A DNA stretch of 53,273 nt. Origin: Clostridia bacterium (GTDB taxonomy: Bacteria > Bacillota > Clostridia > Christensenellales > Borkfalkiaceae). The notes beneath the pieces are model-generated. The model was given only the letters and a program-made list of their open reading frames with translations. It did not search any database and was not told the origin of the DNA. Positions 16,177 to 24,714 of this stretch are shown here, one piece after another; position 1 is the first letter of the stretch; each line of letters opens with the position of its first letter. The translations under genes and the position numbers were made by a program. Location of the stretch: NCBI GenBank assembly GCA_017886575.1, contig JAGHJP010000028.1:1-53273 (forward strand), written 5' to 3'.

Positions 16177-16887
16177 TTATTCCTTGCGAGGGTCGATGTA
16201 CTTGACCGCACCCTGTTCGGCAGTGAATCTGCCGTAGTGTCCCTGGGACTTCTTGTAAGCCTCATTGGGCTCCATGCCGTTCTTGATGAAGTCGGTCATC
16301 TTGCCGAGGGAAACGAACTCATAACCGATGACCTCGTTGTCCTTGTCGAGGGCGAGACGGGTGACATAGCCTTCCGCCATTTCCAGGTAACGCACGCCCT
16401 TCTGCAGGGTGGAATACATGGTACCGACCTGGGAGCGGTGCCCCTTGCCGAGGTCTTCGAGCCCCGCGCCGACGGGCAGGCCGTCTTCGGAAAACGCCGA
16501 CTGGGAACGCCCGTACACGATCTGCAAGAAGAGTTCGCGCATGGCGGTATTGATGGCGTCGCACACGAGGTCGGTGTTCAACGCTTCCAAAGGCGTCTTG
16601 CCGGGGAGGATCTCCGCCGCCATCGCCGCGGAATGGGTCATACCCGAGCAGCCGATGGTCTCGACGAGCGCTTCCTGGATGATGCCCTGTTTGATGTTGA
16701 GGGTCAACTTGCAGGCGCCCTGTTGGGGAGCGCACCAGCCCACGCCGTGGGTAAGGCCGCTGATGTCCTTGATCTCTTTGGCATGCACCCAAAGGCCTTC
16801 TTCGGGAATCGCCGCATTTTCATGCTTGGCGACGCCGGCGCCCTTGGCAACGCAGACCATTTCTTCAACCTCTTTCGATATAATCAT
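16177..16887 (-). CDS. NifU-like iron-sulfur cluster scaffold protein
   Basis: 236 aa. The NifU/IscU N-terminal-type fold is recognisable from about 50 to 115. Cysteines C52, C59, C80 (IGCSGMTHSAAMAAE) and C109 (LVCDAI) are candidate cluster ligands. The C-terminal half is a lineage-specific extension. No IscS/NifS is adjacent. The start at 16887 has GGAGG eight bases upstream and matches the promoter, whereas an upstream in-frame codon would overlap the -10 box. It is the first gene of a two-gene operon with the GGGtGRT protein. Confidence 0.82.
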   Translation of the reverse strand: MIISKEVEEMVCVAKGAGVAKHENAAIPEEGLWVHAKEIKDISGLTHGVGWCAPQQGACKLTLNIKQGIIQEALVETIGCSGMTHSAAMAAEILPGKTPLEALNTDLVCDAINTAMRELFLQIVYGRSQSAFSEDGLPVGAGLEDLGKGHRSQVGTMYSTLQKGVRYLEMAEGYVTRLALDKDNEVIGYEFVSLGKMTDFIKNGMEPNEAYKKSQGHYGRFTAEQGAVKYIDPRKE

Positions 16888-16938
16888 TGTTGATTCCTCC
16901 AATAAAAATTTTCGATCCTGACAATGTCTGTTGAATTC

Positions 16939-16967
16939 AGTATACCACAAGCGGAAAATTTTGACAA
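16939..16967 (-). promoter_or_regulatory. Promoter of the NifU-like/GGGtGRT operon
   Basis: On the minus strand, TTGTCA (16967-16962), 17 bp, TATACT (16944-16939). Confidence 0.75.
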
Positions 16968-17031
16968 ATTTATTTTACGGCTTGTCCGCAAAATTTTTTC
17001 ATATTTTTCCCGGGAATGCTCCTTTTGGCGT

Positions 17032-17823
17032 TCACAGATATTTTACGGCGTCGTTCAAGGAGGGCAATACCCCTTCGGGGCGGTCGGGCGAGGACGCAAG
17101 ATCCTCCTCCTTCGTTTCGCCGCTGAGCACGAGAATGGTGTGGAAGCCGTTGTTGACGCCGAAGCGGATGTCGGTGTGCAGCCGGTCGCCGACCATGACC
17201 ACCCTGTCCGCGGACGCCTTCATGCGGCGTTTGATGCAGTCGCCCATGACCGTGAAGGGCTTGCCGCAGATGACGGCGGGCGTCTTGCCCGAAGAAACTT
17301 TCAAAAGGGCAATAAAAGAACCCACGTCGGGCGGGAACACGTCCTTCGAGGGGCAAACGTCGTCGGGGTGGGTGGCGATGTAGAGCGCGCCTTCCGCGAT
17401 GAATTTGTTGATTTTTTTGAGCTTTTCGAAGGTGAGCGTGGTGTCGTAGGCGAGCACGCAGATGGCGGGATCTTCCTCAGTGAGCGGGACGCCCGCCGCC
17501 GCGAACTCGGCTTTGACCGCGTCGGTGGCGACGAGGTAGACCGGTTTGCCGGGATAAAATTCCGACAGGTATTCGATGGTCGCCATGGCGGAAGTGTATA
17601 CCAGGTCGCCCGCCCCCCACAGCCCGATCCGTTTGAGTTTTTTCTCGTATTCGTCGGGGGTCTTGGAGGAATTGTTGGTGAAAAAGACGAGTTTTTTGCC
17701 CGCGCGGCGCAATGTGGTGAGCGTCTCCGCCATGCTTCCGATGGGCGCGTCGTCGAAATAAACGGTGCCGTCCATGTCCAAAAGAAAGACGTCCGCGTGT
17801 TTTATGATCTCTGCCGTCGTCAT
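17032..17823 (-). CDS. HAD-IIA family sugar phosphatase (NagD-like)
   Basis: 263 aa. HAD motif I is FLLDMDGTVY (D16 nucleophile, D18), motif II is FFTNNSSK, and the motif III/IV region is CGKPFTVM and MVGDRLHTDIRFG. The cap domain sits between motifs II and III, as in NagD and 4-nitrophenylphosphatase relatives. It hydrolyses small phosphate monoesters in the cytosol; the natural substrate is unknown. It lies 68 bases after the gene at 17892 in the same direction and is probably the last gene of the hisC transcript. A GGGCATGCCC palindrome sits in that gap. Confidence 0.88.
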   Translation of the reverse strand: MTTAEIIKHADVFLLDMDGTVYFDDAPIGSMAETLTTLRRAGKKLVFFTNNSSKTPDEYEKKLKRIGLWGAGDLVYTSAMATIEYLSEFYPGKPVYLVATDAVKAEFAAAGVPLTEEDPAICVLAYDTTLTFEKLKKINKFIAEGALYIATHPDDVCPSKDVFPPDVGSFIALLKVSSGKTPAVICGKPFTVMGDCIKRRMKASADRVVMVGDRLHTDIRFGVNNGFHTILVLSGETKEEDLASSPDRPEGVLPSLNDAVKYL

Positions 17824-17891
17824 CTGTATTTTTCTCCGTAAAAACGTATTGTCTTATCTGCCTTCTCCGCGGGCATGCCCCTTCCGTTTTT

Positions 17892-19043
17892 TCAAAAGTC
17901 GAACAGACCGAGGTCGCGCATAAGGGCGGTGAGCCCGTAGGCTGCATGCCCCTCGGGCAGGTATTTGAGGGCGGCGTTCAGAAGGCGGTTCTCCACGGGA
18001 AATTTTTCCCTGTACGCCCCGACGTTGTCCTCTATCCAGGCGGCGCGGCGCAGAAGTTCCTGCGAGGCGCTTAAAAAATCCGCACGCACGCTCTCCAATA
18101 CCTGCGCATACAGGGCGAGTTTTTCCACAGGCGGCACGGTCTGCCGCGCGCTCAAAGCCTCTTCGCTCGTTTTATACAGCCCCGCCGCCTGCCGGATGCG
18201 GGCATGGTATGGCGGCGTGTAATACTTGCGGTACTTGCCGCAGGTGAAAAAGACGTTGTAGACCTTGGAAAGCTTGTCCATGGCATAAAATCCGGCCAGG
18301 GGCCCCGCGCCCAGGCGGCGGTAATTCTCCGCCAGCGTCTCCGCCTCGCTTTTCGGGAACCCCTGCGCGCGGCAGAGGGACGCGAGGAAGGCGGCGGAGA
18401 AAATTTTGCGCCGCTCCGCCACGGCAAAGGGCACGTCGGTGCACTCCGCGGCGGCGGCGGAAAGTTCTTCATACGTTTCCCGGTCGTACGCCGTCTGCAA
18501 AATGATGCCGTCGAAGCGCAGTTCGAAGAGGGAAACGCGCAGGAGCGCCGTGTCGGTGTACGCCGCCAGAAGCCCCGTTTTGTCCAAAAGGGTCATGTCG
18601 GCGAACACATATTCGGCGGGCTTTGCGGGATAACGCGCCGCCTCGCCGCCCACGACGACTTCCGTCTCCCCCTGCGCGAGGGCGCGGGAAGAGGCGTCAT
18701 AGGCGAACACCGCACAGGGCAGACCGCGCACGGCGGCAAAATAGCGCGCCGCAAAGAGGGCGTAATCCTCGCCGTAACAGAGGACGAGGGAGACGTCGTC
18801 GGGCAGGGCGAACAGGTTTTCCGCACCGTCCCGCGGCAGCAGCACCATGACGGTCGCCGTCGGGAATATCTTGCGGAAGAAGGAAAACTTATCCGCCGTT
18901 TGCAGGCTCAAAAGGAGCAAAACGCCCGCGAATGGATATTTTTTGGCGAGGATGTCCCCCGCCTCCTCGGCATTGCCGAAAAAGAGTTCTCCTTGGTACT
19001 TCGACTGCACCATCTTTTGTACGGAAGAATCGGTCAGCCGCAT
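17892..19043 (-). CDS. Uncharacterised protein, possibly distant Fe-ADH/dehydroquinate synthase fold
   Basis: 383 aa and not confidently recognised. The N-terminal half alternates hydrophobic strands and helices (TATVMVLLP, VSLVLCYGEDYALFAARYFAA, LPCAVF, YVFADMTLLDKTG). That pattern recalls iron-containing alcohol dehydrogenase and glycerol-1-phosphate dehydrogenase proteins. The GGGS nucleotide motif is replaced by CYGED and the metal-binding His pattern is not evident. If related, it is probably catalytically altered. The C-terminal half is helical. It has a weak ribosome binding site and starts 37 bases after hisC, so it is likely translated from the hisC transcript. Confidence 0.6.
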   Translation of the reverse strand: MRLTDSSVQKMVQSKYQGELFFGNAEEAGDILAKKYPFAGVLLLLSLQTADKFSFFRKIFPTATVMVLLPRDGAENLFALPDDVSLVLCYGEDYALFAARYFAAVRGLPCAVFAYDASSRALAQGETEVVVGGEAARYPAKPAEYVFADMTLLDKTGLLAAYTDTALLRVSLFELRFDGIILQTAYDRETYEELSAAAAECTDVPFAVAERRKIFSAAFLASLCRAQGFPKSEAETLAENYRRLGAGPLAGFYAMDKLSKVYNVFFTCGKYRKYYTPPYHARIRQAAGLYKTSEEALSARQTVPPVEKLALYAQVLESVRADFLSASQELLRRAAWIEDNVGAYREKFPVENRLLNAALKYLPEGHAAYGLTALMRDLGLFDF

Positions 19044-19080
19044 GGTCGTTTACCCTGTCTATGTGATTTACGTATTATGA

Positions 19081-20166
19081 TTATTTTAAGATGTCCGCGA
19101 GCGCCCGCAAAAGGGCGTCGTTCTGTTCGCGCGTGCCGACGGTGATGCGGCAGAACGCGGAGATCTTCGGTTTGTCCCAATACCGCACGAGCACGCCGCG
19201 GGCGCGGAGTTCGCGGTATATCCGCCCGCCCCCGGCTTGGCGGTGACCCGCAAAGACGAAATTCGCCTTGCTGTCGGGGACGGTAAAGCCCATACCGCGC
19301 AGAGCGAGCGTCAGCCGCTCGCGTTCGGCGACGACCTTTTCGGTACATGCCGCATAATACTCCCGCGAAGAGACCGCGGCGGCGCAGACCGCCTGGCAGA
19401 CCCGGTCGAGCGGATAGGAATTGAAACAGTCCTTGACGCGGAAGAGGGCGGAGATCAGTCCCTCGTCCCCCACCGCATAGCCGCAGCGGATGCCCGCCAG
19501 CGAATAGCTCTTGGAGAAAGTCTTGACGACCAGGAGGTTTTTGTATTTCCCGACCCCCTTCGCCGCCGATCGTCCGTAGAAGTCCATGTACGCCTCGTCG
19601 ACGATGACGATTTTATCGGGATGGGCGGCGACAAAGGAAAACATCTGCTCCTCGGGGATACCCATGCCTGTGGGCGCGTTGGGATTGGCGATGATATAGC
19701 CCTGGCAGTCCGTCCTTGAAAAGGCGTTCAGGTCGAGGGAAAAATCCTCCCGCAGGGGCACGATCTTCTGCGGCACGGCGTGAAACTCGCAAAAGACGGG
19801 ATAAAAGGAGTATGTAACGTCCGCAAAGCACGCGCCCTTGCCACCGGGGTCGAAGAACGCGGGCACGGAGAGCGCGAGCACCTCGTCGCTGCCGTTGCCG
19901 CAAAAGACGTTCTCCCGCCGCACGCCCTCCGCCGCGGCGATCGTATCGCGCAGCGCGTCGGCATCCGGCGCGGGATAGAGCCGCAAACTCACCGCGTCGA
20001 AATTTTTGAGCGCCTCATACACCGCCGGAGCGGGCGGATAGGGATTTTCGTTGGTGTTCAGTTTGACAAACTGTCTGCCGTTTGGCTGTTCCCCCGCCGT
20101 GTAGGGGGTGATGCCCGCCGCCAGACGGCTGAAAAACGCCGTGCTTTTTGTCTTTTCTCCGTCCAT
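19081..20166 (-). CDS. hisC: Histidinol-phosphate aminotransferase
   Basis: 361 aa, fold type I PLP aminotransferase, normal HisC length. Visible features are LNTNENPYPP near the N-terminus, NPNAPTG (161-167), D190/Y193 (IVDEAYMDF) and the PLP lysine K219 (VKTFSKSYSLAG), followed by IRCGYA. It converts imidazole-acetol phosphate to histidinol phosphate. No other his genes are adjacent, so a role with aromatic amino acids or a cobalamin-type substrate cannot be excluded. GGGAG lies nine bases before the ATG. Confidence 0.85.
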   Translation of the reverse strand: MDGEKTKSTAFFSRLAAGITPYTAGEQPNGRQFVKLNTNENPYPPAPAVYEALKNFDAVSLRLYPAPDADALRDTIAAAEGVRRENVFCGNGSDEVLALSVPAFFDPGGKGACFADVTYSFYPVFCEFHAVPQKIVPLREDFSLDLNAFSRTDCQGYIIANPNAPTGMGIPEEQMFSFVAAHPDKIVIVDEAYMDFYGRSAAKGVGKYKNLLVVKTFSKSYSLAGIRCGYAVGDEGLISALFRVKDCFNSYPLDRVCQAVCAAAVSSREYYAACTEKVVAERERLTLALRGMGFTVPDSKANFVFAGHRQAGGGRIYRELRARGVLVRYWDKPKISAFCRITVGTREQNDALLRALADILK

Positions 20167-20222
20167 AGTTCTTTATCTCCCGTCCGCCGCAAGCGGACAA
20201 TTCCGACGGGGCATGCCCGCGA

Positions 20223-20242
20223 TAAAAGGGGCTGACGCCCTT
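20223..20242 (-). terminator. Weak hairpin after the exporter gene
   Basis: On the minus strand, AAGGGCGTCAGCCCCTT is followed by TTA. The stem is short. A GGGCATGCCC palindrome (20209-20218) follows. Confidence 0.4.
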
Positions 20243-20260
20243 GCCGCGAGGTTATGCCAG

Positions 20261-21223
20261 TTATGCCGCGGCCGCCGCGACGGCGGCTTCGACGCCGTTG
20301 ACGCAGAGCCCGACGGCGACGGCAACGACATACATGCCCGCAAGGAGCGCGAGATTGCGCTTCCATTCCTTTGTATTCTTCAACAGCACCACAAACCCCA
20401 GTCCGGCGTTGGCGCACAGGCCCGCGGTCAGGCTGCCGAAGGAGATGCCGCCCACCAGAAAGCTCTGCGTGAGGATGACGCTGCTCGCGCAGTTGGGGAT
20501 GAGCCCGACGAGCGCGGCGATGAAGGGCTGCACATAGATGTTACGGCTCATAAAATCCATGACCCTGTCTTCCCCGATATAGCCCACCAACAGCCCGAAC
20601 GCCAGCGTCACGAGATAGATGTACAGCGCGATCTTCAGGCTGTGCAACAGCGGATTGACGAAGTAAGTGACGAGCGGATGCTTTTCGTCGTGCGCCCTGC
20701 CGCAGGAAGTGCACTCTTCGTCCTTTTCGCCCTTTTGAACAAAAACGTGGGCATGATAGTCCGCCTTCATCGCTTCGGGAGAAGGCGCGGGCAGGGCGAA
20801 CGCCTCTGCTTTTTTGCGCTTTTTCACCGCGGAGATGACGGCGTTGACTGTATAGCCGACCGCGACGCCGACCAGAATTTTGATGAGGATGAGGGGCAGG
20901 AGCGCGAGGGCGCCCTCGCCGCTCGACAGCAGGATGACGAACGCCTCGTCGCTCGTGGAGATGAACACCGCGATGAGCGTGCCCGCCGCGATGAACCCGC
21001 GGTCGTAGAGTTTTGCCGCCATGACCGAAAAGCCGCACTGCGGGATGAGGCCCGTGGCGGCGCCGATGAGGACGCCCAACCGCCCGCTCAAACGGCTGTT
21101 CTCGGACGCCAGAGAGGTCTTATGCTCCAACAACTCGATCAGGATATAGATAACGATGAGGAAGGGAAGCAGTTTGAGCGTGTCCAGGAGTGCGTCGAGG
21201 GCCGTTTCCAGGAAAATTTCCAT
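20261..21223 (-). CDS. Putative 10-TM heavy-metal exporter (ArsP_2-like)
   Basis: 320 aa with about ten hydrophobic segments in two inverted halves. Each half carries a GLIP-x-C motif (GLIPQC at 59-63, GLIPNC at 241-245), typical of the ArsP_2/DUF2899 permeases. The cytoplasmic loop between halves has H157, H159, CTSC (171-174) and further His, a likely metal site. The family is predicted to export metals or metalloids; the substrate is unproven. It starts six bases after the degenerate ABC ATPase stop, so the two are co-transcribed. Confidence 0.8.
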   Translation of the reverse strand: MEIFLETALDALLDTLKLLPFLIVIYILIELLEHKTSLASENSRLSGRLGVLIGAATGLIPQCGFSVMAAKLYDRGFIAAGTLIAVFISTSDEAFVILLSSGEGALALLPLILIKILVGVAVGYTVNAVISAVKKRKKAEAFALPAPSPEAMKADYHAHVFVQKGEKDEECTSCGRAHDEKHPLVTYFVNPLLHSLKIALYIYLVTLAFGLLVGYIGEDRVMDFMSRNIYVQPFIAALVGLIPNCASSVILTQSFLVGGISFGSLTAGLCANAGLGFVVLLKNTKEWKRNLALLAGMYVVAVAVGLCVNGVEAAVAAAAA

Positions 21224-21229
21224 ATCCGT

Positions 21230-22018
21230 TTAAGCCTCGGCCGCCCCGCCCGCCGTCTCCTCCGCGCCGTCCCCTTTTCCGTCGTATTCTTCGGTCATCG
21301 CGGGCATGCTGCCCATGATCTCCGCGACAAAGCCGTTGGCAGGATGCGCAAAAAGGTTCTCGGGCGTGTCGCATTGCAGCAGTTTGCCCTCGCTTAAAAT
21401 TGCCACCTTGGTGCCGACGGTCAGCGCTTCGCGGATATTTTCGGTCGCATAGACGAAGGTCGCGCCGAGGCGGACCTGCACGGCGGCAAGGTCTTGCAGG
21501 CTCTGCGCGTACAACTCGGGGTTGAGCCCCGAGAGCGCCTCGTCGAAGAGGTATACTTTGGGGTCGCGCACGATGACCCTGCCGAGGATGACGCGGCGGC
21601 GCAGCGCGGCGGAAACGGTTTTGGGCTTGCGGGAAAGCACGTCCGTCAGGCCCAAAATTTCCGCGACGGCGCGCACCTTTACGTCGATGACCGCAGCGGG
21701 AGATCTGCGCACTTTCAGGCCGTATGCCAGGTTATCGTACACGCTCTTCTGCATGTCGAGGGAACTGCTCTGAAAGACATACGCCATATCGCGTTCCTTG
21801 GACGGGAGATCGGTGATGTCCTTGCCGTCGAGCACCACCTGTCCCGAAGTGACGGGTTCCAGCCCTGCCAGAATGCGCAGGAGGGTGCTCTTGCCGCTCC
21901 GCTCCAGCCCGAACACCGCCAGGCTTTCGCCCTTGCCGACGGTGAGGTCGATGCCCTGCAGCGCCGTGACGCCGCTGGGATATTTTTTGGTCAGGGAAAT
22001 GATTTTGAGTTCAGCCAT
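21230..22018 (-). CDS. Degenerate ABC-type ATPase of the MalK/UgpC lineage
   Basis: 262 aa. Walker A is intact (GLERSGKST, 37-45), as are the Q-loop (VFQSS) and Walker B (VYLFDE, 155-160). Elsewhere the catalytic motifs are lost. The LSGGQ signature reads VSAAL (135-139), the D-loop is SGLN instead of SNLD, and the H-loop VTHD reads ATEN with Glu for His. It may bind ATP without normal turnover. The Glu/Gly-rich C-terminal tail replaces the OB-fold regulatory domain of MalK. The start at 22018 has GGAGGA ten bases upstream. It is first in an operon with the ArsP_2-like permease and could be its regulator. Confidence 0.82.
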   Translation of the reverse strand: MAELKIISLTKKYPSGVTALQGIDLTVGKGESLAVFGLERSGKSTLLRILAGLEPVTSGQVVLDGKDITDLPSKERDMAYVFQSSSLDMQKSVYDNLAYGLKVRRSPAAVIDVKVRAVAEILGLTDVLSRKPKTVSAALRRRVILGRVIVRDPKVYLFDEALSGLNPELYAQSLQDLAAVQVRLGATFVYATENIREALTVGTKVAILSEGKLLQCDTPENLFAHPANGFVAEIMGSMPAMTEEYDGKGDGAEETAGGAAEA

Positions 22019-22069
22019 GCCGATCGTATCCTCCGTATGAATGTGGTCTTCCCGAATTTTATCCATAAT

Positions 22070-22098
22070 ATTATAGCACGTTTCGGCGTTTAACGCAA
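22070..22098 (-). promoter_or_regulatory. Promoter of the ABC-like/exporter operon
   Basis: On the minus strand, TTGCGT (22098-22093), 17 bp, TATAAT (22075-22070). Confidence 0.65.
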
Positions 22099-22113
22099 CG
22101 CCCGACGCATACA

Positions 22114-22149
22114 AAAAAAGGAGTAAATTGTAAATATTTACCCCTTTTT
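22114..22149. terminator. Bidirectional terminator
   Basis: AAAAAGGAGTAAAT pairs with ATTTACCCCTTTTT (one mismatch). On the minus strand it ends the Ig-like lipoprotein transcript. Confidence 0.7.
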
Positions 22150-22198
22150 CGTGAAATTTTTGTTTTTCATTCGTTTACACGGCGAAAAACCTGCTTTT

Positions 22199-22642
22199 TT
22201 ACGCCATACTGCTTCCGCCGGAGGAATCGCTGCCCGAAGAATCGTCACCCGAGGACGCACCGCCCGAAGACGCGTCGCCCGTGTCCCCCGCGGAGTCCCC
22301 CGTCCCCTTGACGGTCACTTTGCAGGAATCGCTCTTGCCGTTGCTCGTCACGGTGATGGTCGCTTCGCCCGCGGCGACGGCGGTCACCAGCCCGTCTTCA
22401 ACGGTCGCCACTTTTTCGTCCGAGCTCTTCCACTCGACGGTCTTATCCGCCACGTCGGCGGGATCGACGGATACGGTCAGTTTCTGCGACTGCCCCACTT
22501 CCAGTTCGATCGATTCGCGGCTGACGGTGACGGTCACGCCCTCTCCCGTCTCCTTTTCCGTGCAGGCGGCGAACGCCGCGATCGAGAACGCCGCGACCGT
22601 CAATGCCAGAGCCATGGTGAAGATCCTGAATTTTTTCTGCAT
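22199..22642 (-). CDS. Lipoprotein with one Big_2-type Ig-like domain
   Basis: 147 aa. The signal peptide ends at a lipobox (AFAAC, C27). A single bacterial Ig-like group 2 domain follows (about 36-110), with the hallmarks VEVGQ-like LEVGQSQKLTV, VEWKSSD, VATVEDGLVTAVAAGEATITV. It ends in a flexible Gly/Ser/Asp tail with no further domain. It is probably an extracellular surface protein exposed by its linker. It is monocistronic. Confidence 0.88.
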   Translation of the reverse strand: MQKKFRIFTMALALTVAAFSIAAFAACTEKETGEGVTVTVSRESIELEVGQSQKLTVSVDPADVADKTVEWKSSDEKVATVEDGLVTAVAAGEATITVTSNGKSDSCKVTVKGTGDSAGDTGDASSGGASSGDDSSGSDSSGGSSMA

Positions 22643-22810
22643 AACTTCTGTCTCCTTTTCGCTGTAATTTTTCGATATATTTACTTTGCTCTTTCCCCCG
22701 CCTTTTTATACCGCAAAAAAGGAAATTTCTTCCGCCCGGGGAGAAAAAACACCCGCCGCACAAACGCCGAAGGCTTTTTGCGGCGGGGCATGCCCGAAAA
22801 AAATACGGTT

Positions 22811-22846
22811 AAAAGAGGCGCGCCCCTGCTGCGGGCGCGTCCCTCT
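22811..22846 (-). terminator. Terminator of the spoIIA operon
   Basis: On the minus strand, GAGGGACGCGCCC pairs with GGGGCGCGCCTC (bulge) and is followed by TTTT, right after the sigF stop. A GGGCATGCCC palindrome lies just beyond at 22786-22795. Confidence 0.75.
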
Positions 22847-22847
22847 T

Positions 22848-23573
22848 TCATTCCGCCAAACGCAGGCGGAAGTCCTTCATGATCTTTGTTTCGATGCGGG
22901 AGATCTGCACCTGCGACACACCGATCTGCTTTGCCACTTCGCTCTGGGTCATGTCGCGGAAATACCGCAAAACGATGATCTTTCTCTCCCGTTCGGGCAA
23001 GCTCTCGATGGCGGCGTGCAGCTGCAGGTTCTCGATGAGCTCGTCCTGCCCGTCCCGCGCGGGCAGCTTTTCGATGAGTTCCTGCGTCTTTTCGTCCTTA
23101 TATTCCCCCTGGTCGTAGAGCGACAGGGGCATCTTGCAGGAGTCGAGCGCAAAGACGACCTCGCCCTCCTCCATGCCGAACGCCTGCGCGATGGTGCGGA
23201 TGTCGGGCTGTTCGCCGTGGGCGACCGAATAGTTTTCGATGTAGGCGTTGATCTCTTTCGCCGTGCGCTTGATGGCGCGGGAAACCTTGATGGAGCCGTC
23301 GTCGCGCATGAACCGCTTGATCTCCCCCGCGATCATGGGCACGGCATAGGTCGAAAGGCGCACCCCGTAGGACTCGTCGAACCCGTTGAGCGCCTTCAGA
23401 AAGCCGATGGAGGCGAGCTGCATCAGATCGTCGTATTCCACCCCCTTATGGAGATAACGCTTTACGATGCACTTCAAAAGAGAGGTGTTCTCCACCAACA
23501 GGATCTCTTTTGCATGCTTGTCCCCCTGCTTTGCCAGGCGGACGTATCGGAGCGTCTGTTGTTCATCAAGCAT
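22848..23573 (-). CDS. sigF: Forespore sigma factor F
   Basis: 241 aa sigma-70 family protein with regions 2 (DLMQLASIGFLKALNGFDESYGVRLSTYA is the core-binding/-10 segment; only its motif is quoted here in parts), 3 and 4 (MTQSEVAKQIGVSQVQISRIE, the -35 helix-turn-helix). The position downstream of spoIIAA and spoIIAB identifies it as sigma F rather than sigma G. It overlaps spoIIAB by eight bases. It drives early forespore transcription after being released from SpoIIAB. Confidence 0.95.
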   Translation of the reverse strand: MLDEQQTLRYVRLAKQGDKHAKEILLVENTSLLKCIVKRYLHKGVEYDDLMQLASIGFLKALNGFDESYGVRLSTYAVPMIAGEIKRFMRDDGSIKVSRAIKRTAKEINAYIENYSVAHGEQPDIRTIAQAFGMEEGEVVFALDSCKMPLSLYDQGEYKDEKTQELIEKLPARDGQDELIENLQLHAAIESLPERERKIIVLRYFRDMTQSEVAKQIGVSQVQISRIETKIMKDFRLRLAE

Positions 23574-24003
23574 TTTCCTTCTTACCTGCGCCTATTGCCT
23601 TGCTCATGAATACCGTCGTACCCACGCCCAAGGCGGATTCCACCTTAAAATCCGACATGAAGGTCTGCATGATGGTGAACCCCATGCCCGAACGTTCCTC
23701 GTCCGGGAGCGTGGTATAGAAAGGCTGTATCGCCTGTTCCACGTCGGGGATCCCTCTGCCTTTGTCCGTGATTTTAATATGTATCGTGCGCTCCTCGAGC
23801 GTACATTCCAGCCCGATCGTTCCGCCCTGTCCCCGATAGGCATGGACGATGCAGTTGGTGACCGCCTCGGAGACCGCCGTCTTGATGTCGGACAGTTCGC
23901 TGACGTCCGGCCCGAGCGGCAGGACGAAGAGCGCCACCGCGTTGCGCGCAAAGAGTTCGTTTTCGGAAATCGCGTCGCATTCCAGACGCATATGATTGGT
24001 CAT
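23566..24003 (-). CDS. spoIIAB: Anti-sigma F factor / serine kinase
   Basis: 145 aa GHKL ATPase. The N-box is VSEAVTNCIVHAY and the G1/G2 boxes are DKGRGIPDVEQA and RSGMGFTIM. It holds sigma F inactive in the predivisional cell and phosphorylates SpoIIAA. GAAGGAG lies before the ATG at 24003. It starts 16 bases after the spoIIAA stop. Confidence 0.95.
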   Translation of the reverse strand: MTNHMRLECDAISENELFARNAVALFVLPLGPDVSELSDIKTAVSEAVTNCIVHAYRGQGGTIGLECTLEERTIHIKITDKGRGIPDVEQAIQPFYTTLPDEERSGMGFTIMQTFMSDFKVESALGVGTTVFMSKAIGAGKKENA

Positions 24004-24019
24004 CTGTCTGTTCTCCTTC

Positions 24020-24340
24020 TCAGATTTTCGGAATGAGGGTATAGACGCCGCTCACGGCGAGCACCTTATCGGCGGAAACGTTGGGATTTTCCAGGCACAT
24101 CTTCCCGCCGTAGCGGGCAATCTTCTTGTACCGCCCGATCAGGAACCCGATGCCCGTGGAATCCATGAACCGCACCCCCGCGAGATTGAAGACGAATTTT
24201 TTCGCCGCGGCGTGGCGTTCAATGAGTTCGTCCGCCGCGCGGCGGAGTTCCGCCACGGTGCATTCGTCTATTTCGCCGTCGAGGTACAGGTAAAGCGCGC
24301 CGCCCGACGCGCGGGACGTTATTTTCATGATCGCATCCAT
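24020..24340 (-). CDS. spoIIAA: Anti-sigma F factor antagonist
   Basis: 106 aa STAS-domain protein. The phosphorylated serine is S61 in VRFMDSTGIGFLIGRY. When dephosphorylated by SpoIIE it binds SpoIIAB and frees sigma F. The start is uncertain. GGAGG lies only two bases before the ATG at 24340 and 14 before the next ATG (24328), so neither spacing is ideal. The operon promoter is not evident; I found neither a clear sigma-H nor a sigma-A element between 24341 and 24546. Confidence 0.95.
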   Translation of the reverse strand: MDAIMKITSRASGGALYLYLDGEIDECTVAELRRAADELIERHAAAKKFVFNLAGVRFMDSTGIGFLIGRYKKIARYGGKMCLENPNVSADKVLAVSGVYTLIPKI

Positions 24341-24546
24341 GACCTCCTCTTTGTATTCTCATCCGTGCTTCCGCCGCGGCGCGTTCCCTCGCCCCCGGCG
24401 GGCGTCGGGCAAAAGATCCCCTTCGCCCGACGGATACAAGTGTATAACAAAACGGGCGGAAAATAATGGGAAAAATGCGGAAAGAAGGGCGAAAAAAGAC
24501 GGAAAAATTTTTTATGAAATTTTTTGTCAAACGGACAAAAAAACGC

Positions 24547-24575
24547 TTGACTTTTAACGCGTTTTATACTATGAT
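24547..24575 (+). promoter_or_regulatory. Promoter of the five-tRNA cluster
   Basis: TTGACT (24547-24552), 17 bp, TATGAT (24570-24575), 40 bp before the first tRNA. Confidence 0.75.
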
Positions 24576-24615
24576 AAACAAGCATTGTGTGAGAACAAAG
24601 CGCCGTGCTTCAAAC

Positions 24616-24692
24616 GGGCCTTTAGCTCAGTTGGTTAGAGCAGTCGGCTCATAACCGATCGGTCCGCGGTTCGAGTCCGTGAAGGCCCACCA
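24616..24692 (+). tRNA. tRNA with CAT anticodon, probably tRNA-Ile2 (lysidine-modified)
   Basis: 77 nt with CCA. The acceptor is GGGCCTT/AAGGCCC. The loop CTCATAA gives anticodon CAT. The body (TTTAGCTCAGTTGGTTAGAGCAG and GGCTCATAACC in parts) resembles tRNA-Ile2 of Bacillus and E. coli ileX more than elongator tRNA-Met. If so, TilS converts C34 to lysidine and it reads AUA. Elongator Met remains possible. Confidence 0.85.
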
Positions 24693-24714
24693 TGCAATTA
24701 TATCTATGATTTAT

